Source: an uncultured Luteimonas sp. (GTDB taxonomy: Bacteria > Pseudomonadota > Gammaproteobacteria > Xanthomonadales > Xanthomonadaceae). Taken from it: a DNA stretch of 64,000 nt. This document shows, in pieces, positions 21,067 to 31,712 of this stretch; positions within the stretch are counted from its first letter, which is position 1, and the number at the start of each line of letters is the position of its first letter. Made by a program: the position numbers and the translations under genes. The notes beneath the pieces are model-generated. The model made no database searches. It was not told the origin of the DNA and worked only from the letters and a program-made list of their open reading frames with translations. The DNA is taken from assembly GCA_938008415.1 (NCBI GenBank), contig CALLKI010000078.1, forward strand, positions 10,213-74,212. Direction: 5' to 3'.

Positions 21067-21501
21067 TCAGCCCACCAGCAGACGGATCGTCAGCGGGTAG
21101 CGCCAGCTCTCGCCGTTCCAGGCCTTGACCACGGCGATGATGCTGCACACCAGCCACATCACCGCGACCGCCGCTGCCGCCGCGAGCAGCACCAGTCCCG
21201 CCGGCAGGGTCAGGATGATGCCCAGCCCCAGGGTCAGCACGGTGGCGCCGAACAGGACGATGCCGGCGACGATCAACGCGCAGGCGTACAGGAACATGCT
21301 GAGGTTGAAGTTGAACGCCTCGCGCGCATGGTCGGCGACGAAGGCCGAATCATCCTTCCTGAGCAGGTAGACCACGATCGCCGCCAGCATCCCGGCAAAG
21401 CCGGAGAACCAGCTGGTCAGCAGTGCGAGCAGCAGCGCGCCGGCGTGGGCGAGCGCGGCCCATTGGCGTTCGGACATGGTGGGGTTGGCGGTGGCTTCCA
21501 T
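21067..21501 (-). CDS. DUF4870 membrane protein (copy 1)
   Basis: A 144-residue protein of unknown function. It has a short hydrophilic start with MSERQWAALAHAGALLLAL, a motif FVADHAREAFNFNLSMFLY (about residues 55-73) and three to four hydrophobic segments, ending WNGESWRYPLTIRLL. The xxHxxEAFNFNLS pattern and the RYPxxIRL end are the DUF4870 hallmark. ATG 21501 is chosen because GGGAGA lies just upstream; an in-frame Met also exists at 21477. It is paralogous to the next gene on the same strand. Function unknown. Confidence 0.85.
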   Translation of the reverse strand: MEATANPTMSERQWAALAHAGALLLALLTSWFSGFAGMLAAIVVYLLRKDDSAFVADHAREAFNFNLSMFLYACALIVAGIVLFGATVLTLGLGIILTLPAGLVLLAAAAAVAVMWLVCSIIAVVKAWNGESWRYPLTIRLLVG

Positions 21502-21638
21502 CGCGCGTCTCCCGCCGGAAACGGTCCGGCCCTGTCCCGAAGATAGCGACGGCCGGCCCCGATCCCAACCCAACGGATGGGCCAGTCACATCCGGCGCCG
21601 TGGACGCGTCGCACGCGCGCCACGGCGCCGGCGGAGGC

Positions 21639-22058
21639 TCACTTCACCAGGCGCAGGGTAAAGGGATAGCGGTAGGCAACGCCGTCGTTGGCCTTGATCG
21701 CGGCGATGATGATCAGCACCAGGGCGCCCAGCCCGACGATCAGCATGATCGGCACGACCAGCAGGAAACCGATGCCGAGCGTCACGATCCCGAGCACGAA
21801 CAGCGCCAGCATGATGATCGCGATGGTGATGTTGAAGTTCAGCGCCTCCTTGGCCTGGTCGTCCACGAAGGGCATCGTTTCCTTCTTCAGCAGCCAGATG
21901 ACCAGCGGGCCGACTACGCAGCCGATGCTCGCCGCCCATCCGGTGGTCACCAGCCCGCCCAGCAGGGCCGACAGGTGGGCGAACATCGCCCACTGGCGCT
22001 GCTCTGCGCTGATCCCGTTCCCCGCGTTCGCGGATGCCTGCTCCTGCTGTTCGGTCAT
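21639..22058 (-). CDS. DUF4870 membrane protein (copy 2)
   Basis: A 139-residue paralogue of the downstream gene: SAEQRQWAMFAHLSALLGG, then FVDDQAKEALNFNITIAIIMLALF and the C-terminal DGVAYRYPFTLRLVK. Three to four membrane segments are visible. The ATG at 22058 has GGAGG about 11 bases upstream, which rules out the longer open frame reaching 22124. The pair lies between ispA and pmbA, and copy 2 has its own TATGAT box. The family is common in proteobacteria and Firmicutes but has no established role. Confidence 0.86.
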   Translation of the reverse strand: MTEQQEQASANAGNGISAEQRQWAMFAHLSALLGGLVTTGWAASIGCVVGPLVIWLLKKETMPFVDDQAKEALNFNITIAIIMLALFVLGIVTLGIGFLLVVPIMLIVGLGALVLIIIAAIKANDGVAYRYPFTLRLVK

Positions 22059-22119
22059 GTGGGTTCCCCTCCGGGTGTGATGGATGCCAGGCGCCCGGCT
22101 CCGAAGCCGGGCAGGTCGC

Positions 22120-22125
22120 ATCATA
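22120..22125 (-). promoter_or_regulatory. -10-like box before DUF4870 copy 2
   Basis: TATGAT (5 of 6) reads on the minus strand 61 bases before the DUF4870 copy 2 start, in the gap after the pmbA stop. I see no good -35 hexamer at the expected distance. Confidence 0.4.
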
Positions 22126-22146
22126 CCCGGCTTGTGAACGGCGTAT

Positions 22147-23523
22147 TCAGGTTTGGCCGGCCACGGTCATCCGGCCGACCAGGATCGAGCCGGTACGGAT
22201 GTGCGAGCGGGGGTCGACGTCGTCGCCCACGGCCTCGATGCCGAGGAACATGTCGCGCAGGTTGCCGGCGATGGTGATGCCATCCACCGGGTACGCGATC
22301 GCCCCGTCCTCGACCCAGAAGCCCGCCGCGCCACGCGAGTAGTCCCCGGTCACGGCATTGACCCCCTGCCCCATCAGCTCGGTGACCACCAGCCCGCGGC
22401 GCATCCCGGCGACCAGCCCGTCGAAGCCGCCGGCATTGGCCGCCAGCACCAGGTTGTGCACGCCGCCGGCGTTGCCCGTGGTCCGCAGGCCGAGCTTGCG
22501 CGCCGAGTAGCTGCCCAGCACGTAGCGCTGCAGCACCCCGCCCTCGACCAGGGCCGACTCGCGGGTGGCCACGCCCTCGGCGTCGAACGCCGCCGAGCGC
22601 TGGCCGCGCCGCAGCCAGGGCTGCTCCATGATCGAGAACCATGGCGGGAACAGCTGCTTCCCGGCGCTGTCGAGCAGGAAGCTGGCCCGGCGGTACAGGG
22701 CACCGCCCGAGACCGCGCCGACCAGGTGGCCGACGAGGGAGCGCGCCACCTCGGCGGCGAACAGCACCGGGTATTCGCCAGTAGCCACCGGCCGCGGGTC
22801 CAGCCGCGCCACGGCGCGCCGCGCGGCACGGCGGCCGACCTCTTCCGGTGCCTCCAGGTCTTCCTCCGCGGGCGCCGAGGTGTACCAGCCGTCGCGCTGC
22901 ATGCGATCGCCCCCGCCGGCGATCAGCGCGCAGCCGATGCTGTGGTGCGTCCCCCGCTCCACGCCCATGAAGCCGTGGCTGTTGGCGTAGACCGCCAGCG
23001 ACTGTCCGGTCGAGACCGAGGCGCCGTCGGAGTTGCCGATCCGCACGTCCGCGCCGCGTCCGGCGGCCTCGCAGGCCAGCGCGATGTCCACGGCGCGGTC
23101 GGGATCCAGCGCCCACGGATGCCAGCAGTCGAAGTCGGGCCAGCGCCCGTCGGGACCCGGCCGCGCCATCAGCTCCGGGTCGGCCAAGCCGGCGGCATCG
23201 TCGTCCTCGGTGTGGCGCGCGATCGCGCAGGCCTGCTCCACCGTCGCCTCGAGGCTGGATTCGCGCAGGTCGGCGGTGCTGGCGCTGCCCTTGCGCCTGC
23301 CGAAATACACGGTCACCGCGATGCCACGGTCACGGGTGGCCTCGATCGTCTCGACCTCGCCCATGCGCACGTTGACGGCGAGGCCGCGCTCCTCCGAGCA
23401 CGACACCTCCGCCTGCGTCGCGCCGTGCGCGCGGCAGCGTGCGAGCAGGCGCTCGGCCAGTTCCTGCAGGCGCGTGATCCGCGCGTCGCAATCGTCGGTG
23501 ACGGGCACGGGAATCCGGCTCAA
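22147..23523 (-). CDS. pmbA: PmbA/TldE metalloprotease-related subunit
   Basis: PmbA (TldE) partners TldD in a cytosolic heterodimeric protease that unwinds and digests small peptides and processes microcin B17 and CcdA-type substrates; PmbA itself lacks the zinc site. The 458-residue protein shows [40 protein letters not shown] and the C-terminal [43 protein letters not shown] and [20 protein letters not shown] chose TTG at 23523: AGGA lies seven bases upstream and the frame has no nearer ATG. The start is 17 bases from the divergent darP start. Confidence 0.93.
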   Translation of the reverse strand: MSRIPVPVTDDCDARITRLQELAERLLARCRAHGATQAEVSCSEERGLAVNVRMGEVETIEATRDRGIAVTVYFGRRKGSASTADLRESSLEATVEQACAIARHTEDDDAAGLADPELMARPGPDGRWPDFDCWHPWALDPDRAVDIALACEAAGRGADVRIGNSDGASVSTGQSLAVYANSHGFMGVERGTHHSIGCALIAGGGDRMQRDGWYTSAPAEEDLEAPEEVGRRAARRAVARLDPRPVATGEYPVLFAAEVARSLVGHLVGAVSGGALYRRASFLLDSAGKQLFPPWFSIMEQPWLRRGQRSAAFDAEGVATRESALVEGGVLQRYVLGSYSARKLGLRTTGNAGGVHNLVLAANAGGFDGLVAGMRRGLVVTELMGQGVNAVTGDYSRGAAGFWVEDGAIAYPVDGITIAGNLRDMFLGIEAVGDDVDPRSHIRTGSILVGRMTVAGQT

Positions 23524-23528
23524 TGGCT

Positions 23529-23534
23529 TATCCT
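23529..23534 (+). promoter_or_regulatory. -10-like box six bases before darP ATG
   Basis: TATCCT (4 of 6) is separated from the darP ATG by six bases. There is no Shine-Dalgarno in the gap, so a leaderless transcript is likely. It lies inside the 17-base interval between the divergent pmbA and darP starts. Confidence 0.5.
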
Positions 23535-23540
23535 GTGTGC

Positions 23541-24092
23541 ATGAGGGGACGTGACGAGGAAACCGGCGAATACCTGTCGCCAAGCCGCAGCCAGCGGCGC
23601 CGCGAGGCGCTGGACGTGCTGGCGCTGGCCGGGAGGCTGGCCGGGCTGGCACCGGGCGAGCTCGCGAAGCTGCCGGTGCCGGAACACCTGCTGCCGCACA
23701 TCGAGGAAGCCAGGCGCATCACCTCGCACATCGCCCGCAAGCGGCAGCTGGCCTATCTTGCCAAGCAGATGCGGCGCGAGGAAGACGGAACGCTGGACGC
23801 GATCCGCGACGCGCTCGACGCCAGCGGCGAGGCCGCGCGCCTGGAAACCGCGCGCATGCACCGGGCCGAACACTGGCGCGGGCGGCTGCTGGAGGAAGGC
23901 GACGCCGCGCTTTCGGCGCTGCTCGCGGAATTCCCGCATGCCGACCGCCAGCAACTGCGCCAGCTGGTGCGCAACGCGCACGAGGAGCGCACCCGCGGCA
24001 GGCCGCCGCGCGCGTTCCGGGAACTGTTCCGCGTGGTCCGCGACCTGATCGACGCGGAGGCCACCGCGCCCGACGGCGGCGGAACCGGCTGA
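23541..24092 (+). CDS. darP: Ribosome biogenesis factor DarP (YjgA, DUF615)
   Basis: DarP binds late pre-50S particles and helps maturation of the peptidyl-transferase centre. The 183-residue protein is highly charged and helical, with [15 protein letters not shown] (residues 15-29), [36 protein letters not shown] (about 46-81) and the C-terminal [15 protein letters not shown] and [13 protein letters not shown], all diagnostic of YjgA. The start is the [11 protein letters not shown]et; an upstream in-frame ATG at 23523 would lie before the -10 box. Its position between pmbA and tldD is notable. Confidence 0.93.
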   Translation: MRGRDEETGEYLSPSRSQRRREALDVLALAGRLAGLAPGELAKLPVPEHLLPHIEEARRITSHIARKRQLAYLAKQMRREEDGTLDAIRDALDASGEAARLETARMHRAEHWRGRLLEEGDAALSALLAEFPHADRQQLRQLVRNAHEERTRGRPPRAFRELFRVVRDLIDAEATAPDGGGTG

Positions 24093-24124
24093 ACGCCCGC
24101 GCGGGTGCCGGCGCACCGTCCGCG

Positions 24125-25582
24125 TCACGCCCTGGTCCCGCCCACGGTGAGCTGGCCGACCAGCAGCGAAGGCTGGCCCACGCCCACCGGCACGCTCTGC
24201 CCGTCCTTGCCGCAGGTGCCCACGCCGTCGTCGAGCGCCAGGTCGTGCCCGACCATCTCCACCTTCTGCATGGTTTCCGGGCCGTTGCCGATCAGGGTCG
24301 CGCCCTTCACCGGCGCGGTGATCCTGCCGTCCTCGATCAGGTAGGCCTCGGTCGCCGAGAACACGTACCTGCCACTGGTGATGTCCACCTGCCCGCCGCC
24401 GAAGTTGACCGCGTACAGGCCCCGCTTCACCGAGCGGATCATCTCCTCGCGGTCGTGGGGACCGGCGAGCATGTAGGTGTTGGTCATGCGCGGCATCACC
24501 AGGTGCGCGAACGACTCGCGGCGGCCGTTGCCGGTCGGCTCCATCCCCATCAGCCGGGCATTGAGCGTGTCCTGCATGTAGCCGACCAGCACGCCGTCCT
24601 CGATCAGCGTGGTGCACCGGGTGGGCGTGCCCTCGTCGTCCACGTTGAGCGAGCCGCGGCGGCCCGGCAGGGTGCCGTCGTCGACGATCGTCACGCCCGG
24701 TGCGGCCACGCGCTGGCCGATCCGGCCGGCGTAGGTGGAGGTGCCCTTGCGGTTGAAGTCACCCTCCAGTCCATGGCCGACCGCCTCGTGCAGCAGCACG
24801 CCCGGCCAGCCGGCGCCGAGCACCACCGGCATCACGCCCGCCGGGGCCTCGATCGCCTCCAGGTTCACCAGCGCCTGGCGCAGCGCCTCGCGCGCGAAAT
24901 GCTCGGGCCGGCCGTCGCCAAGCAGTTCCTCGTACGAATACCGCCCGCCATAGCCCGCATACCCGCTCTCGCGGCGGCCGTCCTGCTCGACGATCACCTG
25001 CACGTTGAGCCGCACCAGCGGGCGCACGTCCCCCGCCAGCACGCCGTCGCTGCGCGCGACCAGGATGGTGTCCACGCCACCGGTCAGGCTCACCACCACC
25101 TGCTTCACCCGCGGGTCGGCCGCGCGCAGCAGGCGGTCGACGCGGCGCAGCACCTCGACCTTGGCATCGTTGCCCAGCCTGTCCACGGGGTCCACCGCCG
25201 GGTACAGGCACCGCGCACCGGCGACCTGCAGGGCTCGCGGCGCGCGCGAACCGCCATCGCGCGCGATCGCGCGCGCCGAGCGCACCGCCTCCAGTAGCGC
25301 CTCGCCGTTGATGTCGTCGGAATAGGCGAAGCCGGTCTTCTCGCCGGAGATCGCGCGCACGCCCACGCCCTGCTCGATCGAATGCGCCCCGTCCTTGACG
25401 ATGCCGTCCTCCACCGTCCAGCTCTCGCGCCGCGAATGCTGGAAGTAGAGGTCGCCGAAATCGATGCCGGGCCCCATCAGGGCCGAGAACATGCGTTCGA
25501 GGTTGCGGTCGTCCAGGCCCGCGGGCTGGAGCAGGCGCGAGGTGGCGACGGAAAGCGCGGATGCGTTGTCGGTCGTGGTCAT
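24125..25582 (-). CDS. tldD: TldD metalloprotease catalytic subunit
   Basis: TldD is the zinc-bearing half of the TldD/PmbA protease. The 485-residue protein carries the zinc motif [11 protein letters not shown] with both His and the following Glu, preceded by [14 protein letters not shown], and the N-terminal [22 protein letters not shown] domain. The C-terminal [25 protein letters not shown] and [28 protein letters not shown] are typical. The ATG at 25582 gives the normal length. It is the last gene of maf-rng-yhdP-tldD, the same order as in E. coli, and converges on darP. Confidence 0.96.
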   Translation of the reverse strand: MTTTDNASALSVATSRLLQPAGLDDRNLERMFSALMGPGIDFGDLYFQHSRRESWTVEDGIVKDGAHSIEQGVGVRAISGEKTGFAYSDDINGEALLEAVRSARAIARDGGSRAPRALQVAGARCLYPAVDPVDRLGNDAKVEVLRRVDRLLRAADPRVKQVVVSLTGGVDTILVARSDGVLAGDVRPLVRLNVQVIVEQDGRRESGYAGYGGRYSYEELLGDGRPEHFAREALRQALVNLEAIEAPAGVMPVVLGAGWPGVLLHEAVGHGLEGDFNRKGTSTYAGRIGQRVAAPGVTIVDDGTLPGRRGSLNVDDEGTPTRCTTLIEDGVLVGYMQDTLNARLMGMEPTGNGRRESFAHLVMPRMTNTYMLAGPHDREEMIRSVKRGLYAVNFGGGQVDITSGRYVFSATEAYLIEDGRITAPVKGATLIGNGPETMQKVEMVGHDLALDDGVGTCGKDGQSVPVGVGQPSLLVGQLTVGGTRA

Positions 25583-25622
25583 GGTGTCCAGTTTGAGGCC
25601 GGCCACGGGGATGGCAAGCCCG

Positions 25623-28600
25623 TCATTGCCTGTCGCCGGCGGAAGAAGCACCCGGTGCGGCCGCGTGCTCGGTCACTTCCACCTTCGGGTCCTGCCAGGG
25701 GCCGGTGATGCGGTAGGTCCTGGCGTTGAGCTCGCCCAGCGGGCGCCGGAGCACCGCGTTGGCCACGGCGCCGACCGCGGCGCCGACCGGGCCACCCGCG
25801 ATCGCGCCGACCGCGGCCAGCAGGTTGCCGGTCTTGGGCAGCACCTCGATCCGCTGGTCGTGCACCTGCGCGCGCAGGTCGCTGCGGCCCTGGATCCGGA
25901 TCTCGGCGGCCGGGCCGTCGATCACGATGTCGTCGCTGTCCGCCTGGCCGGCGGAGAAGCGCACGTTGCCGCCGATGCGGTTGAAGGCGAAACCGCTGGC
26001 GAAGAAGTCGCGGAAATCGAGCATCAGCCGGCGCGGCAGCTGGGCCACGCTGAGCAGTCCGAGCAGGCGTCCCGCGCCCGGCTCCACCTCGACCAGGCGG
26101 CCGTTCCGGACGGCGACCGAAAGCCTGCCTTCCAGCGCGCCCGGGTCGAACGCGCCCGGGCCGCGCGGCCACTCGCCATCGAAGCGCACGCGCCCCTCGC
26201 CGCCGTCGATGTGGCCGCCGAAGCCGAACCCGGCAAGAAGCCGGCCGAAGTCGCCGCTGTCGATGTCCATGCGCAGGCGCGTGCGCGCCCCGGCGCCGCG
26301 CCCGGTCCAGGAACCGGTGGCGTCGATCCGCTGGCGCGGCGAACGCGTCTGCAGGCGTTCGATCTCCAGGCCCGACGGCACCGGCCGGGTGCGCAGCGCG
26401 GCGTTGCCGAGCACGAGCGTGCCCAGGCGCAGGTCGTCCACGTCGACCTGCAGCGGCGGCAGGCGCGCCGGGTCGATGTCGTCGTCGATGTCGTCGCGGT
26501 CATCCGCATGCCGCGGTCCGGGGGACGCGCCATCGCGCGGTTTCGCCGGGGTCCAGTACAGGCGCTGGAAGTGCCCGGTGAGCGCGGACGTGCGCGCCTT
26601 CGGCAGGCGCAGCGTGCCGGCCAGCGCACCGCCGTCGAACGCGACGCGCATGGCATCGCCGTCCGGAGAGGCGGTGACGCGCGTGTCGGGGAACACGCCG
26701 CCGAACAGGTGCAGTCGTTCCGCCACCACCTCCACGCCACGCAGCGAAGGGCCGTCGCCGTCGCCAGCCCCGGCAATCGCGGCCCAGCCCATCGCGTCCA
26801 GTTCCGGCGTGCGCCCGGCGACCACCAGCCCGGAGGCCGGCGGCGGCTCCGCGACCGCCGTGGCGCCGAGCACCACGCGCATGCCGGTCGCGCCCTGCGC
26901 CTGGCGCATCCGCAGGGCAAGGCGGTCACCGAAGGCAACCTGCACCTCCCCGTCCGTCATCGGCAGCGTCGCCGTCACCGTCACCGGCAGGACGGTGGCG
27001 GCAGGCTTGCACAGCGGTGCCGGCAGGTCGAGCGCGGTGCCGGCCAGGTCGGAACGCAGCCGCAGCCGCGCCTGGCCCTGGAACGCCGCGCGGGCGGGCA
27101 CGGCGACCATGACGTTCCAGCGCGAGCGTCCCTCCATGCGGGACTTCAGCCAGTCCAGCTCCGGGGCGTGCGCCAGCAGGTCCCCCGCCGGCAGCACGGC
27201 GTCGGCCTCGGCCTCGAAGACATGCCCCGCCTCCCGCACGTACGGCGCGCCCGCACGCAGCGAGAGGGTGCCGGGGCGCCCGTCACGCCGCACCGCCAGG
27301 CGTTCCGCGGCGAAGCCCCCGTGTCCGTAGCGGGCCCTGCCCTGCACGCCTTCGAAGGCGAGCTTCCAGCGTGCGTCGGCGAGCCTGGCGCCATGCAATT
27401 CGACCTCGCCCGCGATCCGCGGCACGTGGTCCGCGCCGTCGTGCAGCGGCAGATCCATCGCGAACGTCGCCGACGCCGGCCCCTCCGCGGACAGGTTGGC
27501 GAACACGTCCGCATGGTCCTCGCGCAACGGGCTCCGCCGGAGCAGGGCCAGGAACCCCGCGGCATCGCCCTGCGCCCGCGCGCGGACCGACAGCGCGGCA
27601 TTCGCGTAGTGGGCGATGCCGGCCTGCAGCGAGGTGACCGGGACGCCGGCGATCGTCGCGCGCCCCTTCACCGTGAAGCCGTCGTTGACGAAGCTGGCGA
27701 GCCCATCGAGGTTCGCGGCCTCCGGCCAGTCCGGGTGGAAGCGGACCACGGCGCCCTGGAGCTCGCCTTCGGCCAGGAACAGGCCATGCGCCTGCCGGCC
27801 ATCGAGCGAACTGAACGGCCAGTCGTCCAGGTCGCCCGAAACCACCGCATGGGCGTTGCCGATGATGCCGTCGACCAGCGCCGCGTCGAGCCACTGCTCC
27901 GCGGCATCCGGCATCAGGTGGCGCACCAGGAAGCGCCTCGCCAGCGGCACCTTCGCGTCCGCGAGCGACGCGACCATGTCGATCGCCGGGTACGTGCCGT
28001 CGTTCTGGAACCACATGCCGCCGCGCACGTCCATGGCGTAGCCGTCACCATCGACGCGCAGTGCCGGCGTCTCCACGCGCAGGCCCTCACCTTCGCGCCA
28101 GCCGGCGATGCCACCACGCAGGCGGATGTCGTGCGGCGGGCCGAAGCCCGGCTCCCAGTCGAAGCGCACGATGGCGCCCGGGTCGAACTCGAACGCGAAA
28201 CCCGCCGTATCCGCCTGCAGCGTGCCATGCAGGCCGGACAGTCCCGGCGCATCGCCGACGGCGCCGAAGCGCAGGTCCTCGATCCTGGCGCGTGCGCGCA
28301 GCGGGCCGCCTTCGCTCCCGTAGGCATCGATGTCGTGCAGCACCGCGTCCGGGCGCGCGGCCAGCAGCCAGCGGCGCAGCCCCGGATCGAGCCTGCCGCT
28401 CAGGGCCAGCGCCGCGACCAGCGGGCCGGCGTCGAGCCGCTGCGCGCGCAGCACGTTGCGGCGCCCGCCCGCCAGCAGCAGCCCGTCGAGCACCTGCCGG
28501 TCGCCACCACCGGCGATGCGCAGGCGCGGCGCGTCCAGACGCCAGTCGCGCCCGTCGATGCCCAGCCGCGCCAGCAGCGAGAGCGAATCCAGGCGCAGCC

Positions 28601-29459
28601 GTGGCCCGCTTCCGTCCCCGAGCGGCGCGCCACGCACCACCAGGTCGTGCAGTTCGCCGTCGGCGACGAGCGAGACGACGCGGTACCCCCGCAATTCCGC
28701 CCAGGCCTCGACGTGGCCGGTGCCGTCCTCTGCGACGATCCCCTCGTGGCGGACCAGGGCCGACCAGGCCGACAGGTCGGCCTGCCGCGCCTCGGCATGG
28801 ACCCTGCCGTCGCCACGCACGCGGTCGATGTCCGCGACCACTTCCAGCGGCGACACCCCGTCCCGCATCCATGCCCGCGCCGCCGCGCGCACGCGCGGGC
28901 CCTCGACGCGCATGCGCAGGCTGATCCTCGGCACGGTCGCATCGATGCCCAGCGCCGGCGCGTGCACCGACAGCCTGGCATCGACCACCTGCAGCTCGCC
29001 CAGGCCTTCCAGTACCCCGAACGGATCGCCGCCGGCGACCTCCTGCCCCGGCAGTCCGCGCACGCGCCAACGGCCGTCGTCCTCGCGCTCGAGCGCGAGC
29101 TGCAGCCCGCGCAGGCGCAGTTCGGTGAACGAGCGCCCGGGCAACAGGCCCGTGTACTGCGCGATCAGGATCTCCGCCTCGCCGATGGCGACGCCACGGC
29201 CCGCATCGCCCACGCGCAGGCCGTCCAGCCGCAGCAGCGGGCCGCGCCGCGTCCATCCGGTGGTGACGCGGTCGAAGGCCACCGGATGGCCCGCGCGCGC
29301 CGAGAGCCAGCCGGCGATCCGCTGCGGGTGCCGTTCGGCCAGCGCCAGCAGGCCGCCGAAGACGGCCGCGCCCAGCGCCATGGCCACCAGCACCACGGCG
29401 AGCGCGTACCACAGCGCGCGGCCCGCGAGCCGCGCGCCCCTGCGCAGGGACGCGGTCAT
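25623..29459 (-). CDS. yhdP: YhdP family protein (AsmA-like, TIGR02099)
   Basis: YhdP is one of the AsmA-like bridge proteins that move phospholipid from the inner to the outer membrane. The 1278-residue product has an N-terminal anchor helix (about residues 13-38, [19 protein letters not shown]) and then a very long periplasmic region of repeated beta-rich segments, ending in the AsmA-type C-terminal block [33 protein letters not shown] and [28 protein letters not shown]. Length fits YhdP rather than shorter AsmA proteins. It lies between rng and tldD, as in E. coli. Confidence 0.94.
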   Translation of the reverse strand: MTASLRRGARLAGRALWYALAVVLVAMALGAAVFGGLLALAERHPQRIAGWLSARAGHPVAFDRVTTGWTRRGPLLRLDGLRVGDAGRGVAIGEAEILIAQYTGLLPGRSFTELRLRGLQLALEREDDGRWRVRGLPGQEVAGGDPFGVLEGLGELQVVDARLSVHAPALGIDATVPRISLRMRVEGPRVRAAARAWMRDGVSPLEVVADIDRVRGDGRVHAEARQADLSAWSALVRHEGIVAEDGTGHVEAWAELRGYRVVSLVADGELHDLVVRGAPLGDGSGPRLRLDSLSLLARLGIDGRDWRLDAPRLRIAGGGDRQVLDGLLLAGGRRNVLRAQRLDAGPLVAALALSGRLDPGLRRWLLAARPDAVLHDIDAYGSEGGPLRARARIEDLRFGAVGDAPGLSGLHGTLQADTAGFAFEFDPGAIVRFDWEPGFGPPHDIRLRGGIAGWREGEGLRVETPALRVDGDGYAMDVRGGMWFQNDGTYPAIDMVASLADAKVPLARRFLVRHLMPDAAEQWLDAALVDGIIGNAHAVVSGDLDDWPFSSLDGRQAHGLFLAEGELQGAVVRFHPDWPEAANLDGLASFVNDGFTVKGRATIAGVPVTSLQAGIAHYANAALSVRARAQGDAAGFLALLRRSPLREDHADVFANLSAEGPASATFAMDLPLHDGADHVPRIAGEVELHGARLADARWKLAFEGVQGRARYGHGGFAAERLAVRRDGRPGTLSLRAGAPYVREAGHVFEAEADAVLPAGDLLAHAPELDWLKSRMEGRSRWNVMVAVPARAAFQGQARLRLRSDLAGTALDLPAPLCKPAATVLPVTVTATLPMTDGEVQVAFGDRLALRMRQAQGATGMRVVLGATAVAEPPPASGLVVAGRTPELDAMGWAAIAGAGDGDGPSLRGVEVVAERLHLFGGVFPDTRVTASPDGDAMRVAFDGGALAGTLRLPKARTSALTGHFQRLYWTPAKPRDGASPGPRHADDRDDIDDDIDPARLPPLQVDVDDLRLGTLVLGNAALRTRPVPSGLEIERLQTRSPRQRIDATGSWTGRGAGARTRLRMDIDSGDFGRLLAGFGFGGHIDGGEGRVRFDGEWPRGPGAFDPGALEGRLSVAVRNGRLVEVEPGAGRLLGLLSVAQLPRRLMLDFRDFFASGFAFNRIGGNVRFSAGQADSDDIVIDGPAAEIRIQGRSDLRAQVHDQRIEVLPKTGNLLAAVGAIAGGPVGAAVGAVANAVLRRPLGELNARTYRITGPWQDPKVEVTEHAAAPGASSAGDRQ

Positions 29460-29504
29460 CCGCCGCCCACCCGGCGACGTGGCGCGGCCCCGCCGCGTGC
29501 TGCC

Positions 29505-31013
29505 TCAAAGCAGGACCACATCGAACTGCTCTTGCTGGTACTGTTCGTCGGCCTGGAAACGGATCGACTTGCCAAGGAACTCCTCGAGCTCGGCGACCGT
29601 GGCGGATTCCTCCTCCGTGATCCGGGCCACGACCTTGGGCGAGGCGATCACCAGCAGGCGCTCGGCCTCGAACTGGCGCACCGCACGCACGATCTCGCGG
29701 AAGATCTCGTAGGTCACGGTCTCGGCGGTCTTGATCGTGCCGCGGCCACCGCACTCCGGGCAGGTCTCGCTGAGCTGGCGCTGCAGGCTGTCGACGGTAC
29801 GCTTGCGCGTCATCTCGACGAGGCCCAGCGGCGAGAAGTCGTACACCGTTGTCCGCGCGTGGTCCTTGGCCAGCGCCTTCTCCAGCGTGCGCAGCACCTG
29901 CCGCCGGTGCTCCGGGTCGGCCATGTCGATGAAGTCGATGATGATGATGCCGCCGAGGTTGCGCAGGCGCAGCTGGCGCGCCACCGCCTGCGCGGCCTCG
30001 AGGTTGGTGCGGTACGCCGTCTCCTCGAGGTTGCGCTGGCCGAGGAACGAGCCGGTGTTGACGTCGATCGTGGTCATCGCCTCGGTCTGGTCGATGACCA
30101 GGTAGCCACCGGACTTCAGCGGCACCTCCTTGTCCAGCGCGCGGCCGATCTCGTCCTCGACGCCGTACAGGTCGAAGATCGGGCGCGGGCCGGTGTAGTA
30201 CTCCAGCTTGTCCACGAGCCCGCCCTCGGTCGAGTTCGCCGGCATGTACTGCGCCGCGAACTCGCGCAGGCGCTCGTAGGTCTCGCGCGAGTCCACCCGC
30301 ACCTTCTCCACGTCGCGCCGGACCAGGTCGCGCATGGCGCGCAGCGGCAGGTTCAGGTCCTCGTACAGGCAGGTACCGACCGGCGCCTCGGCGATCCGCT
30401 TCTCGATCACAGCCCAGGCGCGCTCCAGGTAGCCGATGTCCTCGGCCAGCGCCTCGGCCGACTGCCCTTCCGCGTTGGTGCGCACGATGTAGCCATGCTG
30501 CGTGTCCTGGGGCGCAAGCCCGGCCACCAGCGACTTCAGGCGCTGGCGCTCGGCCTCGTCCTCGATCCGCGCGGACACGCCGACCACGCGCGAGAACGGC
30601 AGCAGCACGAGGTAGCGCGACGGGATGCTGATCTGGGTGGTGAGCCGCGCGCCCTTGCTGCCGATCGGATCCTTGACCACCTGGACCACGACTTCCTGGC
30701 CGTCGTGCAGCAGCTCGGTGACCGGGCGCGCCGGGACCGCCGCCATCGCCTCGCCGACCGGGGCATCGCCCTCGGCCTGCGACATCCCGCGCAGCACGTC
30801 GTTGGCATGCAGGAAGGCGGTGCGCTCCAGGCCGATGTCGACGAAGGCGGCCTGCATCCCGGGCATGACCCGCTGTACCCGGCCCTTGTAGATGTTGCCG
30901 ACCACGCCCCGGCGCCAGCCGCGCTCGATGTGCAGCTCCTGCAGCATGCCGTTCTCGACCACCGCGACCCGGGTTTCGCGCGGGGTGACGTTGACCAGGA
31001 TCTCCTCGCTCAT
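29505..31013 (-). CDS. rng: Ribonuclease G
   Basis: RNase G matures the 5' end of 16S rRNA and turns over mRNAs. The 502-residue protein has the [22 protein letters not shown] start, an S1 RNA-binding domain with [23 protein letters not shown] (about residues 41-63), the catalytic block [12 protein letters not shown] and IIIDFIDM with the Mg-binding Asp residues, the [14 protein letters not shown] motif, and the zinc-link CPECGGRG. It lacks the long RNase E C-terminal scaffold. The ATG overlaps the maf stop by four bases. Confidence 0.96.
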   Translation of the reverse strand: MSEEILVNVTPRETRVAVVENGMLQELHIERGWRRGVVGNIYKGRVQRVMPGMQAAFVDIGLERTAFLHANDVLRGMSQAEGDAPVGEAMAAVPARPVTELLHDGQEVVVQVVKDPIGSKGARLTTQISIPSRYLVLLPFSRVVGVSARIEDEAERQRLKSLVAGLAPQDTQHGYIVRTNAEGQSAEALAEDIGYLERAWAVIEKRIAEAPVGTCLYEDLNLPLRAMRDLVRRDVEKVRVDSRETYERLREFAAQYMPANSTEGGLVDKLEYYTGPRPIFDLYGVEDEIGRALDKEVPLKSGGYLVIDQTEAMTTIDVNTGSFLGQRNLEETAYRTNLEAAQAVARQLRLRNLGGIIIIDFIDMADPEHRRQVLRTLEKALAKDHARTTVYDFSPLGLVEMTRKRTVDSLQRQLSETCPECGGRGTIKTAETVTYEIFREIVRAVRQFEAERLLVIASPKVVARITEEESATVAELEEFLGKSIRFQADEQYQQEQFDVVLL

Positions 31014-31591
31014 CGCGCCACCGGGAAACCCGTTGCAATGCCGAATTGCCGCAGCAGCGCGGCGGTCTCGTGCAGCGGCAGGCCCATCACGCCGGAGAAA
31101 CTGCCGTCCAGGCGGGCGACGAAGCGTTCCGCCCCGCCCTGGATGGCATAGGCGCCGGCGCGGTCCATCGGCTCGCCGCTGGCGACGTAGGCGGCGATGT
31201 CCCCGGCGGACAGGCTGTCGAAGGTCACGCGCGAGCGCGACACCGCCTGCACCTCCCGCCCTTCGACCACCAGCGACACCGCCGTGACCACCTCGTGGGT
31301 GCGGCCGGACAGGCGCCGCAGCATCGCTTCGGCGTCGGCGGCGTCGCGCGGCTTGCCGAACACCTCGTCGTCCAGCACCACCTCGGTGTCCGCGCCCAGC
31401 ACCACGGCGCCGGGCCCTGCCAGCCGCAATCCCGCCAGGGCCTTGTCCCGCGCCACCCGGCGCACGTATTCCTCCGGCGCCTCGCCGGCCGCGCGCACCT
31501 CCGGGACCTCGACATCGAGGATGCCGAAGTCGACGCCGAGTCGCGCCAGCAGTTCGCGACGGCGCGGTGACCTGGAAGCAAGGTGCAGCAT
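31010..31591 (-). CDS. maf: Maf family nucleoside triphosphate pyrophosphatase
   Basis: Maf proteins hydrolyse non-canonical or selected NTPs (this subfamily is usually dTTP/UTP pyrophosphatase) and are linked to septum control. The 193-residue protein shows [12 protein letters not shown] (residues 4-15), [24 protein letters not shown] with the catalytic Asp, and [11 protein letters not shown], then [22 protein letters not shown]. The ATG at 31591 has a TATCCT box six bases upstream and no ribosome site. First gene of the maf-rng-yhdP-tldD run. Confidence 0.94.
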   Translation of the reverse strand: MLHLASRSPRRRELLARLGVDFGILDVEVPEVRAAGEAPEEYVRRVARDKALAGLRLAGPGAVVLGADTEVVLDDEVFGKPRDAADAEAMLRRLSGRTHEVVTAVSLVVEGREVQAVSRSRVTFDSLSAGDIAAYVASGEPMDRAGAYAIQGGAERFVARLDGSFSGVMGLPLHETAALLRQFGIATGFPVAR

Positions 31592-31597
31592 GGCGCA

Positions 31598-31603
31598 AGG
31601 ATA
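31598..31603 (-). promoter_or_regulatory. -10-like box six bases before maf ATG
   Basis: On the minus strand TATCCT precedes the maf ATG with a six-base gap, the same arrangement and the same word as at darP. No Shine-Dalgarno intervenes. Confidence 0.5.
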
Positions 31604-31672
31604 ACCCGCGCCAACGCGGCCACCCCGGCTGCAAGGGCGGCCAACCCCGGTCCGGCTCACGGGCCGTTCACG

Positions 31673-31686
31673 GGATGGTTCCATCC
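31673..31686. promoter_or_regulatory. Short perfect inverted repeat upstream of SIMPL gene
   Basis: GGATGG-tt-CCATCC is a perfect 6+2+6 palindrome 27 bases before the SIMPL-gene ATG in the maf/SIMPL divergent gap, with a duplicated TTCACGGG-like word just upstream. It could be an operator, but no matching regulator is identifiable. Confidence 0.25.
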
Positions 31687-31712
31687 TTGACCCGTCCGTT
31701 CAGGAGACCGCC

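Noticed and set aside
24093..24124. Weak hairpin between darP and tldD
   Set aside because: Only about five pairs in a GC-rich 32-base gap; not distinguishable from chance.
25590..25595. CAAACT box seven bases before the tldD ATG as a fifth leaderless promoter
   Set aside because: The first base does not fit TANNNT and spacing differs by one from the four consistent cases; too weak to claim.
25464..31151. A long open frame on the + strand antisense to yhdP, rng and maf
   Set aside because: High-GC DNA leaves long antisense frames open. Its translation is Arg/Ala/His-rich with no motif, and the minus strand holds complete recognisable proteins throughout.
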